This document shows positions 1 to 7,965 of a DNA stretch of 22,185 nucleotides, piece by piece. How positions within the stretch are numbered: the stretch's first letter is position 1; the number at the start of each line of letters is the position of its first letter. Origin of the DNA: Alistipes sp. CAG:514 (GTDB lineage: Bacteria > Bacteroidota > Bacteroidia > Bacteroidales > UBA932); NCBI GenBank assembly GCA_000431015.1, contig HF986002.1, positions 9,064 to 31,248 of the forward strand. The letters are read 5' to 3'. Under the pieces are notes generated by a model. The model was not told where the DNA came from. It was given only the letters and a program-made list of their open reading frames with translations, and ran no database searches. The translations under genes and the position numbers were made by a program.

Positions 1-529
1 TTTCCTGCTTGACAAGTCTCAGGAGCATGGCGATCCTGCTCATGATCTGAAAGCGAGGATCGGGTTTGTCAGCCTCTGCCTCGACCGTAAAGCGCGGGAA
101 GAGTGGCAGAGCAAGGCGATGGGATGTACGCTGACCGGACTTGTGTGGATGCAGGGGATGACACTGCTTGTGAACGTGGGTGACAGCCGGACGTACCGTC
201 TGAGAGACGGAATGCTTCGGCAACTAACTCTGGACCAGACGCTTCTGGAAAGGGATATGGTGCCTCTTCCTGCCGGGAAAGCCCTCTACAACTGCATCGG
301 TGCGGGCTGTGACACTGAGCCTCTAGTTCAGGACATCACCGGACGTGTGATGGAGTCGGACCGGATCCTGATCTGCTCTGACGGCCTAACGGACATGCTT
401 GAGGACGAGGCTGTCGAGAGACTTCTGCAATCCGGTTCGCCGGAGGAGAGCTGCGCCGAGCTGGTGGACGCGGCCAAGAGGAACGGCGGAGCCGACAATG
501 TCACGGTCATCGTGGCGGACGTGTTGTAG
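1..529 (+). CDS. PP2C-family serine/threonine phosphatase, 3' part
   Basis: The frame is open from base 2, so the gene begins before the window; an ATG at 119 is internal. The visible 175 residues are the C-terminal part of a PP2C/SpoIIE-like metal-dependent phosphatase, which removes phosphate from Ser/Thr. Family landmarks seen, counted from base 2: the GDSR..R strand-turn at about residues 60-63, ICSDGL at about 125-129 (metal-binding Asp), and GGADNVTVIV at about 162-171 (the final G-x-DN metal-binding motif). No membrane segment is present in this part. Such phosphatases often sit beside FHA or Ser/Thr kinase genes, but that side is outside the window. The next gene starts 56 bp downstream on the same strand and may be co-transcribed. 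The family call is secure; the substrate is unknown. Confidence 0.88.
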   Translation, partial: FLLDKSQEHGDPAHDLKARIGFVSLCLDRKAREEWQSKAMGCTLTGLVWMQGMTLLVNVGDSRTYRLRDGMLRQLTLDQTLLERDMVPLPAGKALYNCIGAGCDTEPLVQDITGRVMESDRILICSDGLTDMLEDEAVERLLQSGSPEESCAELVDAAKRNGGADNVTVIVADVL

Positions 530-585
530 GAACGATAAAAAAGCTGTTTTTGAATCAGAACTGCTTCTAAAACATAAACAAGAAT

Positions 586-1224
586 ATGGCAATCAGTTTA
601 AAACCAAGAATGACAGAGTCCAACCTTTTCTGCTGTAGCAAATGGTGGGGCAACCCGGATCTTCCGCCCCAGGCGGAGTACCCGATGATGAAGATCACGG
701 AGGAGGACGGAACGGAGAGTGAATATCCCCTAACGTTCATCTGCCAGATTGATTGCGAGGACATAGCGCCTTTCGACAAGGAGGGGCTTCTTCCCCATGA
801 GGGAATGCTCTATTTCTTCGCGGCGATCGATGACTTCATCGGCTACGAGTCCCCGGAGCATTTCCCGCTCGGACGCTGGCCGAAAAAGGCCGTCAAGGTC
901 AAGTACGCCAAACAGATCAACATGGAGACCTTCAATTCGTGCATCCTGGTGGACGATGAGGAGCAGGAGCTGGCCGAACCGGCGATGGCCATTGATTTCG
1001 CAGAGTGCGATGACGATGCCGACGGCTTCAAGCTTCTGGGCCGCCCGTTCTTCGAGGAGATCCGTGATGAGTTCCCGGATGCCGTCAACCTCCTTCAGCT
1101 GGATGAGGACGATGACCTCCAGATGCGCTTCTACGACAGCGGCATGTTCAACATCCTGATGAGCAGGCCCGACCTGGATTTCCAGAACTGGAGCCACGCC
1201 CTCGGCTACCTGCACTCGCTGTAG
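586..1224 (+). CDS. DUF1963 (YwqG-like) protein
   Basis: This 212-residue, very acidic protein has no signal peptide. It fits the DUF1963/YwqG family: a KWWGNPDLP opening (about 19-27), FICQIDCEDI (about 51-60), the GMLYFFAA strand (about 73-80), and a C-terminal half with LLQLDEDDDLQM (about 169-180) and RFYDSGMFNILM (about 181-192). The family has no firmly established biochemical role, and members are often found near signalling or polymorphic-toxin genes. The start at 586 gives a full-length family N-terminus; its ATG lies inside GAATATGG, and no Shine-Dalgarno sequence precedes it, as is usual in Bacteroidota. The 56 bp gap to the PP2C gene suggests possible co-transcription. The family is likely; the function is unknown. 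Confidence 0.75.
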   Translation: MAISLKPRMTESNLFCCSKWWGNPDLPPQAEYPMMKITEEDGTESEYPLTFICQIDCEDIAPFDKEGLLPHEGMLYFFAAIDDFIGYESPEHFPLGRWPKKAVKVKYAKQINMETFNSCILVDDEEQELAEPAMAIDFAECDDDADGFKLLGRPFFEEIRDEFPDAVNLLQLDEDDDLQMRFYDSGMFNILMSRPDLDFQNWSHALGYLHSL

Positions 1225-1423
1225 GCTCTTTTGAGTGCGGTGGGCTCCCTGGTTACGGTTTTTCTTTAGTTTATAAGCGTCTATAGCGTTATTTTTCCGC
1301 CCAAAAGTAACAGCTTTGCACGGGATCCCTTTTCTGACCGCGGCGAAAGCCGTTACCACTGCAATTCTGAGCTATATTGCCGGGAGGCCTGGAAAGAAGA
1401 CGGTCCGACAATCTGCGAGACAC

Positions 1424-1454
1424 TTTGCGGTCTGAAATTAATGACGTAACTTTA
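1424..1454 (+). promoter_or_regulatory. Bacteroidota-type promoter for the secreted protein gene
   Basis: TTTG at 1424-1427, a 19 bp spacer, then TAACTTTA at 1447-1454, one base off the TAnnTTTG consensus. Transcription would start near 1461, only about 9 nt before the ATG at 1470, or about 18 nt before the alternative ATG at 1479. The very short leader makes the second ATG a real candidate. Confidence 0.6.
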
Positions 1455-1469
1455 CCATATTCAAAATAA

Positions 1470-2333
1470 ATGAAGGCAATGATCAAAAGAATCCTCTCTG
1501 CGCTGGCTGTGGCGCTGGTTTCTGGTTTTGTGGCTTCGGCACAGGAATACAAAGGGCCGGAGCTGACTCCGGAATTTGTGTGCGATCTCGGACAGATTAC
1601 ACCGGAGAATGTCAAGGTTAAAGGTTCCACGCAGGGATTCGCGATCTGGGGAAAGTATGGATTCGTGCTCCACGACAAGGGACAATGTGTCATTATTGAC
1701 ATGAAAAAGAACAAGTTCGTTTCCTCTTTCAAGTTGGACGGAAACAAGTCGCACTGCAACAACGCATCCTTTGGAGTGGAAAAAGGATCGGAATTTCCGC
1801 TGCTTTACATCTCCGGATGCAAGGGAGATCACTGCTGCTACGTCACGGACATCACTTTGGATGGGAGCCGGGTCGTTCAGAAACTCTTTCACACAGGAGA
1901 GGGCTACACAGGGTCGTTCGACTGGTTCATCGACAGGAAGAACAAGATCATCTACACCTATGGGTCCAGCGGCGAGATGCGGAAACTGATAAAGAAATTC
2001 AGGCTTCCTGCTTTGAAGGACTCCGATGAGAACGGAGAGGTCCATCTTGCGCAGGACGATGTGCTGGATGAGTTCTATGTGCCTGGCATTAAAATATACC
2101 AGGGCAGTGTCATCAATGGGCATTACGCCTACCTCGGGGATGGTTATCCTCCACACGACAGATTACTGCACGTTGTGGACATGAACACAAAGACTTTGGT
2201 TAAAACAGTCAATCTGAACGATTTGCATCATGAGCCGGAAGGAGTGGCCATTAAAGGCAAATGGCTCTATATGGCATTGCACATCAGTAAACAGCCTCGA
2301 AACGGACAGATTTACAGGTTCAGGATCAAATAG
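1470..2333 (+). CDS. secreted protein of unknown function, possibly beta-propeller-like
   Basis: I do not recognise this 287-residue protein. It begins with a typical signal peptide: Lys/Arg near the start, a hydrophobic stretch at about 8-20, and a likely cut after VASA-Q. The mature part has repeated short strand patterns such as FAIWGKYGFVLHDKG, LLYISGC, KIIYTYGS and KWLYMALH, with GVAIKGKWLY late. This suggests a WD40/YVTN-like beta-propeller, but I cannot count clear blades. Cysteines at about 38, 73, 96, 107, 112 and 113 would suit disulfides in the periplasm. The start may be 1470 or 1479 (MIKRILS); both give the same signal peptide. It is monocistronic: it has its own promoter and converges on the transporter gene, with 4 bp between the stop codons. 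Confidence 0.6.
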   Translation: MKAMIKRILSALAVALVSGFVASAQEYKGPELTPEFVCDLGQITPENVKVKGSTQGFAIWGKYGFVLHDKGQCVIIDMKKNKFVSSFKLDGNKSHCNNASFGVEKGSEFPLLYISGCKGDHCCYVTDITLDGSRVVQKLFHTGEGYTGSFDWFIDRKNKIIYTYGSSGEMRKLIKKFRLPALKDSDENGEVHLAQDDVLDEFYVPGIKIYQGSVINGHYAYLGDGYPPHDRLLHVVDMNTKTLVKTVNLNDLHHEPEGVAIKGKWLYMALHISKQPRNGQIYRFRIK

Positions 2334-2337
2334 AACA

Positions 2338-3699
2338 CTAACCGACAAGCCCGGTGATGAAGATTACCGCGATTGTGATCGGAGCGACATACTTGATAAG
2401 GAAATAGACAACCGGGAAAATCTTGTTGTTCAATTTGATGGAACCACCGTTCGTGAGTTCGTCACGGACGGCTTTCTTGTCCATCTTCCATCCGACAAAG
2501 ACAGAGAACAGGAAGGCTCCAAGCGTCATCAAGTAATCGGAGCACATCTTGTCACAGAAATTGAAAATGCTTTCTCCCAGAATCCTTACATCGGAGAGGG
2601 GGCCGAACGACAGCGAGCAGAGTATCCCGACCACAAAAGTGGCGAAGAACAGCGCAACAGTAGCCTTGTGCCTCGAAACACCCTTCTCCTCAACGAGATA
2701 GGCAACCCCGACTTCAAGAATGGAGATGGACGATGTAAGCGCGGCGACAAGAATGGTCAGGAAAAACAGAATTGCCGCCAGGCAACTCACAATCTGCCCG
2801 CCCGCACCCATCTTTGCGAATATGTAAGGAAGGGTCTCGAACACGAGTCCCGGTCCGGCGGACGGGGCGATTCCGGCTGCGAACACTGCCGGCATGATGG
2901 CAACCCCCGCAAGCATCGCGAACAGCAGGTCAGAGACAGCGGTACCCGCTCCGGAGGCGATAAGATTCTCTTTCTCACTGACGTAGGATGAATATGTCAG
3001 CATAGTTCCCACGCCCAGAGACAGCGAGAAGAAGCTCTGACCCAAGGCCGCGGAGAATGCCCCTGGAGTCAATTTGGAAAAGTCCGGCTTCACGAGGTAC
3101 CTTACCCCTTCACCGGATCCCGGAAGCGTGACCGAGTAGATGGCGATGGCCACAATCAGCACGAACAGGATGGGAATCGAAACATTGCTGAACTTCTCGA
3201 TGCCCTTTTTGACTCCCAGAAAAACGATCAAAGCCGTCAGTGACAGGAATATGAACAAACAGATTATCGGTCCCCAGACCGAAGAGGCGAACTCGCCGAA
3301 CATCCCGGTGACGGCCTCGGCCTTGTCCGGCGTGAAACTGAAAGTGGAGGATTTGACGAGATATTCAATGGCCCATCCTCCCACCACACTGTAGTAGGAA
3401 AGGATGATCAGAGGCGTGATGACCGTCAGAAGCCCCAGCCACTTCCATTTGGAATGCGGAGCGAGGGCGTTCATCGCCCCGAATGTGCTGAGATGGGTCT
3501 TTCGGCCAATCACCGATTCCGAGAACAGGATCGGCAAGGAAAGGACGAACGAGCACACTATGTAGATGAGTATAAAGGCTGCACCGCCATATTCTCCTAC
3601 CATATAGGGGAATCTCCAGATGTTGCCGAGTCCGATGGCGGAGCCGGCGAGGGCCATTATCACAGCAGCGCGGCTGCCGAAACTCTCTCTGTTTGACAT
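2338..3699 (-). CDS. sodium-dependent transporter, NSS (SNF/LeuT) family
   Basis: A 453-residue multi-spanning inner-membrane symporter that couples Na+ to uptake of an amino acid or similar small substrate. The N-terminus carries the family signature: GSRAAVIMALAGSAIGLGNIWRFPY, with residues 23-32 reading GLGNIWRFPY (Arg29 matches the gating Arg of LeuT). EYGGAAF and a run of about 11-12 hydrophobic segments follow, which is the normal prokaryotic length. I chose 3699 (MSNRESF) because the signature begins at residue 8. The frame is open further to 3768, but those extra codons lie in the folA relic. The ATG sits in GAATATG. No other promoter is seen between the relic's promoter (3933-3963) and this start. 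The substrate cannot be told from sequence. Confidence 0.93.
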   Translation of the reverse strand: MSNRESFGSRAAVIMALAGSAIGLGNIWRFPYMVGEYGGAAFILIYIVCSFVLSLPILFSESVIGRKTHLSTFGAMNALAPHSKWKWLGLLTVITPLIILSYYSVVGGWAIEYLVKSSTFSFTPDKAEAVTGMFGEFASSVWGPIICLFIFLSLTALIVFLGVKKGIEKFSNVSIPILFVLIVAIAIYSVTLPGSGEGVRYLVKPDFSKLTPGAFSAALGQSFFSLSLGVGTMLTYSSYVSEKENLIASGAGTAVSDLLFAMLAGVAIMPAVFAAGIAPSAGPGLVFETLPYIFAKMGAGGQIVSCLAAILFFLTILVAALTSSISILEVGVAYLVEEKGVSRHKATVALFFATFVVGILCSLSFGPLSDVRILGESIFNFCDKMCSDYLMTLGAFLFSVFVGWKMDKKAVRDELTNGGSIKLNNKIFPVVYFLIKYVAPITIAVIFITGLVG

Positions 3700-3764
3700 A
3701 TTCGTTAAGTCTGTTATTTGCTCCCGGCCTGTGGGGGAATGCCGGAACAGCATTTTATGATCAA

Positions 3765-3910
3765 TCACCGGGGAAGCGTGTCCGCCTCCTCAAGCACGGA
3801 GTGAACGTGCGTTAAGTAAAGCTTGTCCGCCAAGGAATATGCCAGAGCAGATCGCTGTCCTTTCCTATCGCCCCGTTGTCCGCTACCGCCGCTATTACGC
3901 ATTTTTCCAT
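3765..3910 (-). pseudogene. folA: internally deleted dihydrofolate reductase (folA) relic
   Basis: On the minus strand an ATG at 3910-3908 opens a 32-codon frame that begins like a normal DHFR: MEKCVIAAVADNGAIGKD, then LLWHIP, the start of the dihydrofolate-binding fold (family pattern IAAVA.N..IG....LPWH.P). Right after WHIP the reading breaks down and stops at 3812-3814. In the next frame, from 3833 to 3765, the sequence encodes LADKLYLTHVHSVLEEADT, matching the late DHFR strand (E. coli AQKLYLTHIDAEVEGDT). About 75-80 codons between the two blocks are gone, and the join is out of frame. After ADT the homology fades; further remnant may reach about 3724. A functional DHFR needs about 160 residues, so this copy must be dead unless it is an assembly error. 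Confidence 0.8.
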
Positions 3911-3932
3911 AAACCGAAACTGTAACCGGGCG

Positions 3933-3963
3933 TAAAGTTACATTTTTTTACCACATCCGCAAA
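3933..3963 (-). promoter_or_regulatory. promoter of the folA relic, now upstream of the transporter
   Basis: Read on the minus strand: TTTG at 3963-3960, a 19 bp spacer, then TAACTTTA at 3940-3933, the same box as the promoter at 1424-1454. The start of transcription falls near 3926, about 16 nt before the relic ATG, as expected for a folA promoter. With folA destroyed, the transcript would continue through an approximately 225 nt leader into the NSS transporter gene. Confidence 0.6.
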
Positions 3964-4553
3964 ACATAAAATGAACAAGTTGCGCAGCCGATCCATCCTA
4001 TGCCAACCAGAACTGGCTTTTAGTTTGTAACTTATGCGAGACGAAAGCCAGATCACTACAACACTTGACGAGTATGGCTCAGGTGTCTTTCACGGCATTC
4101 TAACTTCACGCTGGATTCATGGTTTGCAAATAACGGTGGTTTCGACTCACTTGTTTTATCAGTTACGGTGCGTGTTAGCTTTGATTAGCAGTCTAATTTG
4201 ACGGGAATTTTGAAATATTCAAGAATAATACTTATATTCATCGCTTGGAAATATGAATATGAGGGAGGTGGGTCTTCTGAATGTTCCATAACTGGTATAT
4301 ATGAAAAGGATGGACAGATTGGACAGCGTTGCGACTCTTTTAGTGGGGCGGTGGCGCGGCTTTGGCTTTAACCGCTCTGGGAGGAGGTCAAATGTTCAAG
4401 AGTTTGTGGCTGGTAACTTGGCGTTTATCAAAGTTATTAGCTATGTCGTGATGCCGAATTTGGAACCACGACCGAGTTGTCCTCGTTCATTTTCAATGCT
4501 TTAAGTGCCACAAAAACAACTATGTTATTTACTCACTCACTTACTTTACTACT
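3964..4553. other. 590 bp region without a convincing gene
   Basis: It is more A+T-rich than its surroundings. I found no protein similarity in either strand, no tRNA and no good terminator. It holds a TAGCTTTG promoter box (4176-4183), three GAATAT-type sites within 46 bp (4215-4220, 4234-4239, 4255-4260), and a G-free imperfect ACTC/ACTT run (4531-4553) directly before the beta-galactosidase start. A 67-codon frame at 4301-4504 has an unremarkable Arg-rich composition and is probably not coding. Confidence 0.55.
4151..4183 (+). promoter_or_regulatory. possible promoter far upstream of the beta-galactosidase
   Basis: TAGCTTTG at 4176-4183 is a perfect TAnnTTTG match. A weaker TTGT at 4151-4154 lies 21 bp upstream. 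No better box is visible between here and the ATG at 4554, so the beta-galactosidase mRNA could have a leader of about 360 nt. Confidence 0.35.
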
Positions 4554-7500
4554 ATGATTATGATGCGTATGAGATCTCTAACATTGACCGCGCTGGCGGT
4601 TCTTATGGTCGGGGTTACGGCCTTTGGGGGTCGGGTGGAGGATGCTTTGCCTTCGGAAACCCTGACAACAGTGACTGGGAAGGCTGCCTCAGGGCGGCTG
4701 ACCACGGACTTCACCGAACACCTTGACCTGAAGGTGGTCTCTAAGGGTGGAGCGGTGACGCGTAGGCATGAGACGGTCTTCTTCGATTCGGAGAAGGATG
4801 CTCTGACCAAGGAGTTTGAACAGAGTCCTAACTATGTCTCACTCAATGGAGTGTGGGACTTCCGCTACTACGGATCCGTGCAGGAGATGCTGGCGGCCTC
4901 ACGGGCGGCCTCAAAGGCGGCTCAGGAGCCATCACAATCCACGGCCGCGCAAAACGCCCCTTCGACCATCAACGTTCCTGGAAACTGGGAGGTACAGGGC
5001 TTCGGGACGGCTATCTATGTCAACCATCCTTACGAGTTCTGCCCTCGGAACCCTCAGCCGCCGCGGCTGCCGGACGTGATTCCTACGGGGGTATATTCAA
5101 GGACAATCACGCCGGAGTTCGTGGAAGGGGAGAAATGCTACCTGAACCTCTGCGGAGTCAAAGGCGGAGCTTATGTCTTTGTGGATGAGCAGTTTGTCGG
5201 TTACAGCGAGGACTCCAAGGATTTGGTGCGCTATGACATCACGCCTTTTGTGCGGAGCGGAAAGGAGGCAGTTCTCCGGCTTGTGGTCACTCGATGGTGT
5301 ACGGGAAGCTACCTTGAGTGCCAGGATTTCTGGCGCATCAGCGGAATCGAGCGGGATGTCTATCTGTCGCGGGAGCCGGCCACGGTTCCGGATGATTTTG
5401 ACTGGAATGTGGTTGCCACGCTGGCCGATGACCTCGGCACGGGAGACTTCCGGCTTACCGTCAACTCCTCAGATCCGGTCAATGTCGGATGGAGGCTGCT
5501 GGATTCGGGCGGGAAGGAGGTGGCCGCTGCGGCGACCGAATCCGTCGTGGGCGTAAAGGAATGGAAGTCAGCGATCAGGGCTGTCGCCAAATGGTCGGCG
5601 GAGTCTCCGGAGCTTTACACGCTGATTCTTGGCGTTGACGGAAAGTTCGCCAAGGCCGATGTAGGCTTCCGTCGCCTGGAGATCGTCGGCGACAGGTTCC
5701 TCGTCAATGGCCTGCCGGTCAAGTTCAAGGGAGTCAATATCCACGAACACAACCAGTTCACCGGTCATTACATCACCGAGGAGGACATCCTCGCCGACCT
5801 GCGACTGATGAAGGAACACAACATCAACGCCATCAGGACCAGTCATTACCCTCTGCCGCGGCGGTTCTACGAACTGTGCGACAAGTACGGCTTCTATGTC
5901 TATGACGAGGCCAATATCGAGTCCCACGGGATGGGTTATAATCTCGAAAAAACCCTCGGCAACAATCCTGACTGGCTGCCTCAGCACAGGGACAGAGTCC
6001 TCAACATGTACTACCGGACCCGCAACTACCCGTGCGTGACGATCCTCTCTCTGGGCAACGAGGCCGGCAACGGCTGCAACTTCTACGACACCTACCGGGA
6101 ACTGAAGGCTCTGGAAAGGGGCGGCCAGAACAGACCGGTCTGCTACGAGAGGGCGGTCTTAGAATGGAACACGGACATGTTTGTGCCGCAATACCCTGAC
6201 GCCGAGTGGTTTCACAAGATGGGAAAGAGCGGCTATCCGAAGCCGGTTGTGCCTTCGGAATATTCCCACGCGATGGGCAATTCCAACGGCTCGCTCGACC
6301 GCCAGTGGAAGTACATCTATGAATATCCGAACCTCCAGGGCGGTTTCATCTGGGACTGGATCGATCAGGGACTCTACGAGACCGACAGCGACGGCAGAAT
6401 GTACTGGACGTACGGCGGTGACTACGGTGAGCACTCTCCGAGCGACGGCAATTTCAACTGCAACGGAGTCATCGCGCCCGACCGGACCCCTCACCCTGCG
6501 ATGGCCGAGATAAAGCACGTCTATCAGGACGTGAAAGTCTTGCCGGAGGATGCCTCCCAAGGGCTTTTCAAGGTTCAGAACAGATTCTATTTCAAGAGTT
6601 TGAATGAATATGCCCTCAGATGGGCCGTGACTGCCGACGGCACCCGGATCGCTTCCGGCAACGTGGCTCTCTCCGCCGCTCCACAGTCCGAGGAGGAAGT
6701 CCGCGTGAGACTGCCGAAGCTTCCGTCAGACAAGAAATGTCTCATAACCTTCGAGACTATCACCAGTAAGGCTGCCGGGCTTCTGCCGGAGGGTAGCGTC
6801 ATCGCCTACGATCAAATCAAACTATCTGATGCCAAGAGACTTGCGACACCTCGGCGGGCGAGGGGAGTAAAGGCCATCGAGACAGAGACGGCGATCGCCC
6901 TCGAATGCCGTGACGCATCGCTTGTCTTTGACAAGGCACTGGGATGTCTGAAGGAATATTCATTCAAAGGAAAGAATATGTTCAATGAGGATTTCGGCCT
7001 CAGACCGCTGTTCTGGAGGGCGCCGACCGATAATGACTACGGCAACGGGATGCCGTCCCGCTGTCAGGCGTTCAAGGTCTCCAGCCGGGAGTTCGATGTG
7101 AAGGCGGGTCTTGAAGGGGATACGGTAGTGGCTGAATATTCATTGGCAAGCGGAAACATATTCACAGTCCGCTACACCCTGCTTGAGGGGGGCATCCTTT
7201 CCGTCGAGTCGGATTTCAAGGGTGTCAAGTCCTCAAAGCCGGTCGATGTGCCGCGCATAGGGTTCCGGATGAGGCTTCCTGCCTCCGCCGATTCGTTCAC
7301 CTATCTTGGCAGGGGGCCTGAGGAAAACTATGCCGACCGCTTCGGAGGGACGCTGATCGGGGAATATTCATCATCCGCCTCCAAGGAATATGTCCGCTAT
7401 GTGCGTCCGCAGGAATGTGGGCATCACATTGATTGTGAATATCTTTCCATCGGAGGTCTGGCCATCCGCTCCGACCGCTTTGAGTTCAACGCTCTCAGGT

Positions 7501-7820
7501 GCGCGGTCGAGGATCTCGATTCCGAAGAGGCTGTCCAGCGTGACTATCAGTGGGAGAACAAAGGGCCTTTGACCGAGAACGATCCGGCCAAGGCGAAGAA
7601 TCGTCTCCGCCGCCAGACCCACATCAATGACTATGTAGAGAGAGACTTCGTGGAGGTTTGCGTGGACTATGCCCAAAGCGGAGTCGGCGGCTACGACAGT
7701 TGGGCGGCAAGGCCGGACGGCGACAGATGCCTCTGGAGCGACCGTGACTATTCATTCCGCTTCGCGATAGTCCCCGCCAGGGCGATGGGCGTGCGGAAGT
7801 CGTTGGGATTTGATTTTTAG
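4554..7820 (+). CDS. lacZ: secreted GH2 beta-galactosidase (LacZ type)
   Basis: A 1088-residue glycoside hydrolase family 2 enzyme that releases terminal beta-galactose. Order: signal peptide (about 1-24), sugar-binding jelly roll (about 90-275, NVPGNWEVQGFGTAIY), Ig-like domain, TIM barrel (about 375-660), linker domain, and beta-galactosidase small-chain domain (about 785-1085, with RAPTDNDYGNG and GRGPEENYADR). The acid/base is Glu503 in LSLGNEAGNG and the nucleophile is Glu569 in PSEYSHAMGNS. Length is normal for the long LacZ form. The signal peptide points to periplasmic or surface action on glycans. The start is ambiguous among Met1, 3, 4 and 6. A 12-nt tandem repeat encodes AASR-AASK-AAQE near residues 114-125. 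All eight Glu-Tyr pairs use GAA-TAT. No clear terminator follows. True galactose specificity is likely but not proven. Confidence 0.95.
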   Translation: MIMMRMRSLTLTALAVLMVGVTAFGGRVEDALPSETLTTVTGKAASGRLTTDFTEHLDLKVVSKGGAVTRRHETVFFDSEKDALTKEFEQSPNYVSLNGVWDFRYYGSVQEMLAASRAASKAAQEPSQSTAAQNAPSTINVPGNWEVQGFGTAIYVNHPYEFCPRNPQPPRLPDVIPTGVYSRTITPEFVEGEKCYLNLCGVKGGAYVFVDEQFVGYSEDSKDLVRYDITPFVRSGKEAVLRLVVTRWCTGSYLECQDFWRISGIERDVYLSREPATVPDDFDWNVVATLADDLGTGDFRLTVNSSDPVNVGWRLLDSGGKEVAAAATESVVGVKEWKSAIRAVAKWSAESPELYTLILGVDGKFAKADVGFRRLEIVGDRFLVNGLPVKFKGVNIHEHNQFTGHYITEEDILADLRLMKEHNINAIRTSHYPLPRRFYELCDKYGFYVYDEANIESHGMGYNLEKTLGNNPDWLPQHRDRVLNMYYRTRNYPCVTILSLGNEAGNGCNFYDTYRELKALERGGQNRPVCYERAVLEWNTDMFVPQYPDAEWFHKMGKSGYPKPVVPSEYSHAMGNSNGSLDRQWKYIYEYPNLQGGFIWDWIDQGLYETDSDGRMYWTYGGDYGEHSPSDGNFNCNGVIAPDRTPHPAMAEIKHVYQDVKVLPEDASQGLFKVQNRFYFKSLNEYALRWAVTADGTRIASGNVALSAAPQSEEEVRVRLPKLPSDKKCLITFETITSKAAGLLPEGSVIAYDQIKLSDAKRLATPRRARGVKAIETETAIALECRDASLVFDKALGCLKEYSFKGKNMFNEDFGLRPLFWRAPTDNDYGNGMPSRCQAFKVSSREFDVKAGLEGDTVVAEYSLASGNIFTVRYTLLEGGILSVESDFKGVKSSKPVDVPRIGFRMRLPASADSFTYLGRGPEENYADRFGGTLIGEYSSSASKEYVRYVRPQECGHHIDCEYLSIGGLAIRSDRFEFNALRCAVEDLDSEEAVQRDYQWENKGPLTENDPAKAKNRLRRQTHINDYVERDFVEVCVDYAQSGVGGYDSWAARPDGDRCLWSDRDYSFRFAIVPARAMGVRKSLGFDF
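4893..4928 (+). repeat. in-frame 12-bp tandem repeat inside the beta-galactosidase gene
   Basis: Three units: GCGGCCTCACGG, GCGGCCTCAAAG, GCGGCTCAGGAG. The first two differ at two positions; the third is degenerate. They encode AASR, AASK and AAQE in a low-complexity stretch between the first strands and the NVPGNWE motif of the sugar-binding domain, a surface loop in the GH2 fold. Confidence 0.7.
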
Positions 7821-7926
7821 GAATATTCCCGAGATTAGTAATCCTTAAAGAATGCCAACTTGTTTTTTAATGTTTACTTTGGCGATTTATTCCGTGAATG
7901 AGCGTCAGTTTTTTCGGGATTTGTGA

Positions 7927-7934
7927 TAACTTTG
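7927..7934 (+). promoter_or_regulatory. promoter -7 box for the GH109 gene
   Basis: TAACTTTG matches TAnnTTTG exactly, 31 bp before the ATG at 7966. No good -33 TTTG is found at the usual distance; T-rich sequence lies at 7909-7914. The GH109 gene therefore probably has its own transcript separate from lacZ, which ends 145 bp upstream. Confidence 0.5.
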
Positions 7935-7965
7935 TAAGAGAATGATTTGTAAACAGTAATAAGCG

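Noticed and set aside
533..551. A-run and T-run around GCTG after the PP2C gene as a terminator
   Set aside because: The stem would be only A-T pairs with a 4-nt loop; too weak to call.
1341..1352. CGGCGAAAGCCG tetraloop hairpin in the 1225-1469 gap
   Set aside because: Only 4 bp of stem, no T-run after it and upstream of the mapped promoter box; no role could be supported.
3700..3768. Longer N-terminus for the NSS transporter starting at 3768
   Set aside because: The extra 23 residues are not hydrophobic or conserved and fall within the decayed folA; the family signature begins 8 residues after the ATG at 3699.
4301..4504. 67-codon frame before the beta-galactosidase
   Set aside because: No similarity, no promoter close by, and a composition expected of random sequence.
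3964..4553. Possible tRNA or known riboswitch in the gene-poor region
   Set aside because: No T-loop GTTCRANNC pattern or paired acceptor ends, and no conserved riboswitch core could be found by reading both strands.
7821..7860. Palindromes just after the beta-galactosidase stop as a terminator
   Set aside because: GAATATTC and GATTAGTAATC are short, A+T-rich and not directly followed by a T-run; the first belongs to the dispersed motif.
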